Position numbers and translations under genes: made by a program. 8,776 bases of DNA from an uncultured Bdellovibrionales bacterium (lineage in GTDB: Bacteria > Bdellovibrionota > Bdellovibrionia > Bdellovibrionales > UBA1609), in contig CALJPJ010000195.1 in the NCBI GenBank assembly GCA_937980625.1, positions 1-8,776 on the forward strand. Reading direction: 5' to 3'. Positions 5,015 to 8,776 of the stretch are shown one piece after another. How positions within the stretch are numbered: the stretch's first letter is position 1; each line of letters opens with the position of its first letter. Under the pieces are notes generated by a model. That model saw only the letters and a program-made list of their open reading frames with translations, was not told the origin of the DNA and searched no databases.

Positions 5015-6012
5015 GAATAGTTAAATTTATCTTTACTTCATTAATATCTGTATTTTTTATTAACAATGCTACAGCTGGAACATCACTAGGTAACATTAGA
5101 GCATTTATTGATAAAAATTACGATGAGTTCGTAACTGAGTTAAACTTCACAGGCTCTATTGATTTGAGCAAAGTTGAAATTAGTCACGGGAAAAAAGAGT
5201 TGACTGTCGTTATACCGAAAGTAACAACAGCAAAAAAAGAAGCAAAACTAGAGATAGACGATAAAGAAGTAAAGTTAATTGAGGTTAAAAGAGATAAAGA
5301 AAGTGTTTCAATTGTTCTAAATTTTGTAAAAAAAATTAATGCAAAAAGCTTTAAGGGTTATACTCGAATTGAGAAAGATGGAAATCTAGTTCGAGTGAGT
5401 CTTAAGAGACACTCATATATTGTTCAGCAAAATAAATTAAAAAAAGAAATTTTAAAACCAGTAGCACTTGATTTAAATGAGAAAGAAGAGCCGGCTGCAG
5501 TTTCAGCTAAAGTTGAAAAGTCAGAAAGTAAGCTAGGAAAAGTTGATATAGTTAAAAAATCTGAAAACGAAATTCCAGTTCTTGCTAGTAAAAAAGCCTC
5601 GGCAAAAGAAGGCTCAGGTAGTACTATCTCACGGTTAGCTATCAGCCTAGGTATAGTTTGTTGTTTTGCTATTGGTTTAATATTTTTTGCAAGATGGTGG
5701 TCTAAAAACAATAAGTTACAAACTCCAAAAAGTAAAATACGAGTATTGAACCAGCATCACTTGGGTCCTAAAAAATCTTTGGCAATTATTAGGGTGGCTG
5801 GCGAGGCAATACTAATTGGAGTAACAGATCATAGTATTAATCATATTAAAACATTAAGTCTTCTTGATGGTGAACTACCAGAGACAGTTCCTACTAGTTT
5901 TAAAAATGAGCTAAATTCAAATTTTGAAGAAGAAAAAGTAAGTGAGAATTTCTCTTACGGTACATCAGTGAAGGATACAATATCAAAAAGATTAAAAGGT
6001 ATAACACGTTGA
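5011..6012 (+). CDS. fliO: FliO, unusually long, with signal peptide and AMIN-like periplasmic domain
   Basis: At 333 residues this is two to three times the length of enteric FliO. The order is a signal peptide (1-22, ending ATA before G23), then a beta-rich predicted periplasmic domain (about 25-133). A Lys/Glu/Ala-rich linker (about 140-203) leads to a membrane helix (about 206-228) and a C-terminal cytoplasmic FliO core (about 240-283). The core has KIRVLNQHHLGPKKSLAIIR and EAILIGVTDHSINHIKTL, the family's L-x-P-K/R-x-x-L ... G-E-x-x-L-I-G-V-T pattern. A further tail of about 50 residues follows. The periplasmic part reads like an AMIN domain (two similar beta motifs ending in VTELNF and VSIVLNF, then DGNLVRVSLKR). 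AMIN domains in other proteins bind peptidoglycan or target proteins to envelope complexes. FliO helps assemble the FliP ring of the export gate. It overlaps fliN by 4 bases and fliP by 4. FliO identity is strong; the AMIN call is moderate. Confidence 0.85.
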   Translation: MRIVKFIFTSLISVFFINNATAGTSLGNIRAFIDKNYDEFVTELNFTGSIDLSKVEISHGKKELTVVIPKVTTAKKEAKLEIDDKEVKLIEVKRDKESVSIVLNFVKKINAKSFKGYTRIEKDGNLVRVSLKRHSYIVQQNKLKKEILKPVALDLNEKEEPAAVSAKVEKSESKLGKVDIVKKSENEIPVLASKKASAKEGSGSTISRLAISLGIVCCFAIGLIFFARWWSKNNKLQTPKSKIRVLNQHHLGPKKSLAIIRVAGEAILIGVTDHSINHIKTLSLLDGELPETVPTSFKNELNSNFEEEKVSENFSYGTSVKDTISKRLKGITR

Positions 6013-6761
6013 ACTTAAAGTTTTTAAAATATTTATTTGGACTTTCAGTTTTATTATTTGCTTCTAGTGTTTTTGCGCAGTCAATAACTTTGCCAGAAAT
6101 TAAATTAGGAATGACCGGTGCTGATAATCCAAAACAAGTGGTTGGCCTACTTAAGATTTTAGGTATTCTGACTGTGTTAACATTAGCACCAGCAATATTA
6201 ATTATGATGACTTCATTTACTAGGGTTGTAATTGTATTGTCTTTTGTTCGTCAAGCTTTAGGTACACAGCAGATGCCGCCAAACCAATTAATTTTAGGCT
6301 TATCATTATTTATTACGTTTTTTGTTATGGCTCCTGTATTTACTAAGGTTAACACAGAGGCAATTCAGCCTTATTTAAAAGGAGCAGTAACACAAGAGGT
6401 TGCATTTGATAAAGCATTATCACCTTTTAGAAGGTTTATGTTTAATCAAACAAGAGATTCAGACTTAGCTTTATTCGTAAAGCTATCTAAGATGGATCAA
6501 CCTAAAACTAGAGCGGATGTACCAACAACAGTTCTTATACCTTCTTTTATAATTTCTGAGTTAAAAACAGCCTTTCAAATTGGTTTTATAATTTATCTTC
6601 CATTTTTAGTAATAGATATGATTACTGCAAGTGTGCTTATGGCGATGGGTATGATGATGTTGCCTCCAGTAATTATTTCTTTGCCATTTAAAATAATGCT
6701 TTTTGTTTTTGTTGATGGGTGGAGTTTATTAATTGGATCTTTAGTTAAGAGTTTTGGGTGA
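6009..6761 (+). CDS. fliP: Flagellar export gate protein FliP
   Basis: This 250-residue protein has a signal peptide (1-23, ending VFA before Q24) as known for FliP. It carries the hallmark TSFTRVVIVLSFVRQALGTQ (68-87) followed by QMPPNQ, the second block IPSFIISELKTAFQIGF (177-193), and MGMMMLPP (213-220) before the final helix. FliP forms a pentamer with FliQ and FliR, the entry pore of the flagellar type III export apparatus. The start is TTG, overlapping the fliO stop as TTGA, with AAAAGG about 9 bases upstream inside fliO. No ATG lies in frame before the mature region, so TTG is needed to keep the signal peptide. It is followed 4 bases later by fliQ. Confidence 0.96.
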   Translation: MNLKFLKYLFGLSVLLFASSVFAQSITLPEIKLGMTGADNPKQVVGLLKILGILTVLTLAPAILIMMTSFTRVVIVLSFVRQALGTQQMPPNQLILGLSLFITFFVMAPVFTKVNTEAIQPYLKGAVTQEVAFDKALSPFRRFMFNQTRDSDLALFVKLSKMDQPKTRADVPTTVLIPSFIISELKTAFQIGFIIYLPFLVIDMITASVLMAMGMMMLPPVIISLPFKIMLFVFVDGWSLLIGSLVKSFG

Positions 6762-6765
6762 TTAA

Positions 6766-7038
6766 GTGGATGAAAATTTAATTTTATTATTAGGACAAGA
6801 AGCACTAAAAACAACGGCATTGGTGGCAAGCCCAATGTTGATTGCAGCATTAGTGATTGGTTTAGTTATTAGTGTTTTGCAAGCTATTACTCAGATTAAT
6901 GAGTCAACATTAACATTTATTCCTAAAATGGCAGTTGTTGCAATTGTTATTGTTGTGGCAGCTCCCTGGATGATTGACGTAATGAGCACTTATACAACTA
7001 ATTTATTTGAAAATATAACCACGTATGTGAGGGAATAA
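6766..7038 (+). CDS. fliQ: Flagellar export gate protein FliQ
   Basis: This 90-residue protein has the normal FliQ length and two membrane helices (about 18-40 and 51-72). The typical opening D-E-N-L-I-L-L-L-G-Q-E-A-L is present, then S-P-M-L-I-A-A-L-V-I-G-L, and AITQINESTLTFIPK (40-54) between the helices. FliQ packs around the outside of the FliP-FliR complex. The start is GTG, 4 bases after the fliP stop; the only ribosome site is a weak GGGTGA formed by the end of fliP, so translation probably depends on coupling. fliR begins 2 bases after the stop. Confidence 0.95.
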   Translation: MDENLILLLGQEALKTTALVASPMLIAALVIGLVISVLQAITQINESTLTFIPKMAVVAIVIVVAAPWMIDVMSTYTTNLFENITTYVRE

Positions 7039-7040
7039 AA

Positions 7041-7820
7041 TTGCCAGAAGTATTTAATTGGTCAGAACCACATTTTATAGCTTTTATTCTGTTACTTATC
7101 AGAATGAGTGCATTTTTTGTCGTTTGGCCAGTGTTTTATGTTTCTTCTGTTCCTGTGCAAGTGAAGGTTTTATTGTCTGTTGCTGTTTCTGTCATTTTGT
7201 TTCCAGTCATTGATAAAAGTGGTTATGTGGCACAAGCAAGTGATACACTAATTATTTGGTATGTGGCCAAAGAAGTCTTTGTTGGTGTTACAATTGGTTA
7301 TTTAGCTAGACTATTTTTTTACATATTTAATATTGCTGGTGATTTAATAAGTATTAGTATGGGCTTGTCGGGTGTTCAAATTTTGAATCCTAATTTTGGT
7401 GGACGCTCTAGTGCTATTGAACAGTTTCTAATAATTATTGCAACATTATTTTTTATTGCTATTGACGGACACCATTTACTAATAATGGGGATTGCAGATA
7501 GTTTTCGCTTAGTTCCTGTCTTTCAAAATAGTGTAGGTATAGGTGGTTTTGAAATGTCTACGTTATTATTTAAAGAAGTTACTGAGATGGGTGTGAAAAT
7601 GTGTGCTCCGGCATTAGTCAGTATTTTATTCATGAATTTGGCTCTAGCAATTATTGGCAAAGCAGTCCCACAGTTTAATGTTTTGATTACTAGTTTACCT
7701 GTAAATATTTTATTTGGTTTTTTAGTTTTATTTATTTCCATGCCAATTTTGTTGTGGCAAATGGATGCATTTTTAGAGTTGAGTGTGAGCAGGTTATTTC
7801 AATTTGTTCGTAGTTATTAA
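7041..7820 (+). CDS. fliR: Flagellar export gate protein FliR
   Basis: This 259-residue hydrophobic protein has about six membrane segments and the usual FliR length. Recognisable blocks are KEVFVGVTIGY (77-87), FNIAGDLISISMGLSG (96-111) leading to PNFGG, D-G-H-H-L-L-I (142-148), and GKAVPQFNVLITSLPVNILF (206-225). FliR is the single-copy FliP-like subunit of the export gate and contacts FlhB. The start is TTG with GAGGGA about 6 bases upstream, formed at the end of fliQ. It is not fused to flhB, unlike in some clostridia; flhB starts 14 bases after its stop. Confidence 0.95.
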   Translation: MPEVFNWSEPHFIAFILLLIRMSAFFVVWPVFYVSSVPVQVKVLLSVAVSVILFPVIDKSGYVAQASDTLIIWYVAKEVFVGVTIGYLARLFFYIFNIAGDLISISMGLSGVQILNPNFGGRSSAIEQFLIIIATLFFIAIDGHHLLIMGIADSFRLVPVFQNSVGIGGFEMSTLLFKEVTEMGVKMCAPALVSILFMNLALAIIGKAVPQFNVLITSLPVNILFGFLVLFISMPILLWQMDAFLELSVSRLFQFVRSY

Positions 7821-7834
7821 TTTAGGGGAGACTT

Positions 7835-8776
7835 TTGGCACAAGAAGATGATGGGGAAAAAACAGAGGAAGCAACAGCACAAAAACGTGCTGACTTTCGT
7901 AAAAGGGGTCAAGTAGCTCAAACTAAAGAGCTCGGTACTGCTTTTATTTTGGTGTTCTCTTTATTAGCAATGTGGCTAATGGGCAAGATATTTTTCTCTG
8001 AATTGCATGACATGTTTCATGTTATGATTGGTAATCATATCGCAACATCAGTTAGAGAGGGTGGTGTAGAAGCGTCTATGGTTTTTGCGTTTAAAAAAGT
8101 AGTGTTCTTAGTGGCTCCGATTGGAATATTTTTATGGTTTGTATCTGTAGCTTCTTCGTTGATTCAAGTTGGAATTTTAAGAAATGAAGAAGCTTTGCAA
8201 TTTAAATTTGATAAAATTGATCCTGTTGCTGGTTTTAAAAGAGTTTTTAGTCTTAAGTCATTAGTTGAAGGTTTAAAGGTTATATTAAAAGTACTTGTGG
8301 TTGGACTAGTTGTATACTTAATAATGCACAATGAGTTCAAGACAATCCCCAAGTTAATGACCTTTAATATCAGTCAAATTATTAGTTATTTTAGTACTGT
8401 ATCATTCAAACTTATTGGTGGAGTTGGAATGTTTATGTTTGTTGTAGCGGCGATAGATTACTTGTATCAAAGGTATAATCTAGAGCAGCAAATGAAAATG
8501 ACAAAGCATGAAGTGAAAGAAGAACATAAAAGCAGAGAGGGTGACCCATTAATTCGTGCAAGAATAAGAAGAGCACAGAGAGAAATGGCTCAAAGTCGAA
8601 TGATGAATGATGTTCCTACAGCTGATGTAGTGATAACAAACCCAACTCATATCGCCGTGGCTATAAAATATTCAGCTGATATGGTGGCTCCCACAGTGAT
8701 TGCAAAAGGAGCCGATTTTGTTGCGCAAAAAATTAAAGAAGTAGCAAAGGAAAATAATATTCCTATAGTTGAAAAT
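7835..8776 (+). CDS. flhB: Flagellar export switch protein FlhB (3' end outside window)
   Basis: The frame is open from a TTG at 7835 to the right edge, giving 314 residues of an expected 350-380. AGGGGAG (7824-7830) lies 4 bases before the TTG, and the first residues AQEDDGEKTEEATAQKR are classic FlhB, so this start is well supported. Four membrane helices follow (about 34-52, 86-110, 143-165 and 187-209). F-K-F-D-K-I-D-P-V-A-G-F-K-R-V-F-S (123-139) and the linker block KMTKHEVKEEHKSREGDP (221-238) are conserved. The autocleavage motif NPTH is at 269-272, the same residue number as in Salmonella FlhB. FlhB cleaves itself between N and P and switches export from rod/hook to filament substrates. 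The window ends 42 residues after the cleavage motif, in IVEN, so only the C-terminal tail is missing. It is the last visible gene of the operon; flhA is the usual next gene but is not seen. Confidence 0.96.
   Translation, partial: MAQEDDGEKTEEATAQKRADFRKRGQVAQTKELGTAFILVFSLLAMWLMGKIFFSELHDMFHVMIGNHIATSVREGGVEASMVFAFKKVVFLVAPIGIFLWFVSVASSLIQVGILRNEEALQFKFDKIDPVAGFKRVFSLKSLVEGLKVILKVLVVGLVVYLIMHNEFKTIPKLMTFNISQIISYFSTVSFKLIGGVGMFMFVVAAIDYLYQRYNLEQQMKMTKHEVKEEHKSREGDPLIRARIRRAQREMAQSRMMNDVPTADVVITNPTHIAVAIKYSADMVAPTVIAKGADFVAQKIKEVAKENNIPIVEN

Noticed and set aside
5424..5711. Open - strand frame of 95 codons inside fliO
   Set aside because: It is antisense to the FliO linker, and its composition follows from the Lys/Glu-rich + strand codons.
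6593..6850. Open - strand frame across the fliP/fliQ junction
   Set aside because: It is antisense to two conserved membrane proteins, with no ribosome site or domain.
7523..8352. Two short - strand frames inside fliR (7523-7741) and flhB (8164-8352)
   Set aside because: Both are shadows of conserved genes, with no independent coding signal.

Overview
The window is AT-rich Gram-negative chromosomal DNA. It holds most of a flagellar export and switch operon, preceded by a few housekeeping or envelope genes. The outer-membrane beta-barrel fragment, the SPOR-domain protein, the sigma-54-type promoter in front of fliL, the fliL-M-N-O-P-Q-R-flhB order and the wording of FliM all suggest a polar-flagellated member of the former Deltaproteobacteria. 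A low-GC Bdellovibrionota lineage such as Bacteriovorax or Halobacteriovorax is my best guess. This is inference from style and not a database match.

Left part (1-1577): the 3' end of a + strand outer-membrane beta-barrel gene converges, with 5 bases between stop codons, on a two-gene - strand operon. That operon encodes a membrane-anchored SPOR-domain protein followed by a DCC-family thiol-disulfide oxidoreductase-like protein. A roughly 400-base non-coding divergent region (1578-1979) follows. It contains a strong stem-loop whose loop side carries ATCACCTCCT, the same letters as the 3' tail of 16S rRNA, and a second, weaker stem-loop. Next comes a + strand inositol-monophosphatase family gene (suhB-like, 1980-2762).

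Centre and right (2763-8776): a regulatory region of about 295 bases holds four copies of the hexamer TAGTCC/GGACTA arranged as two dyads. It also holds repeated GTCAAAATTTT elements and a well-formed -24/-12 (sigma-54) promoter. This drives fliL, fliM, fliN, fliO, fliP, fliQ, fliR and flhB, packed with overlaps or gaps of at most 14 bases. FliM and FliN form the switch/C-ring and FliL is the stator-associated protein. FliP, FliQ, FliR and FlhB form the core of the export gate, and FliO is its assembly chaperone. flhB runs off the right edge just after its NPTH autocleavage site.

The most unusual points are a FliO far longer than usual with a signal peptide and an AMIN-like periplasmic domain, the repeat-rich sigma-54 upstream region, and the anti-Shine-Dalgarno-like stem-loop in the divergent intergenic region. 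I saw no CRISPR array, insertion sequence, tRNA, rRNA or prophage signal. I did not find a wholly new multi-gene system.
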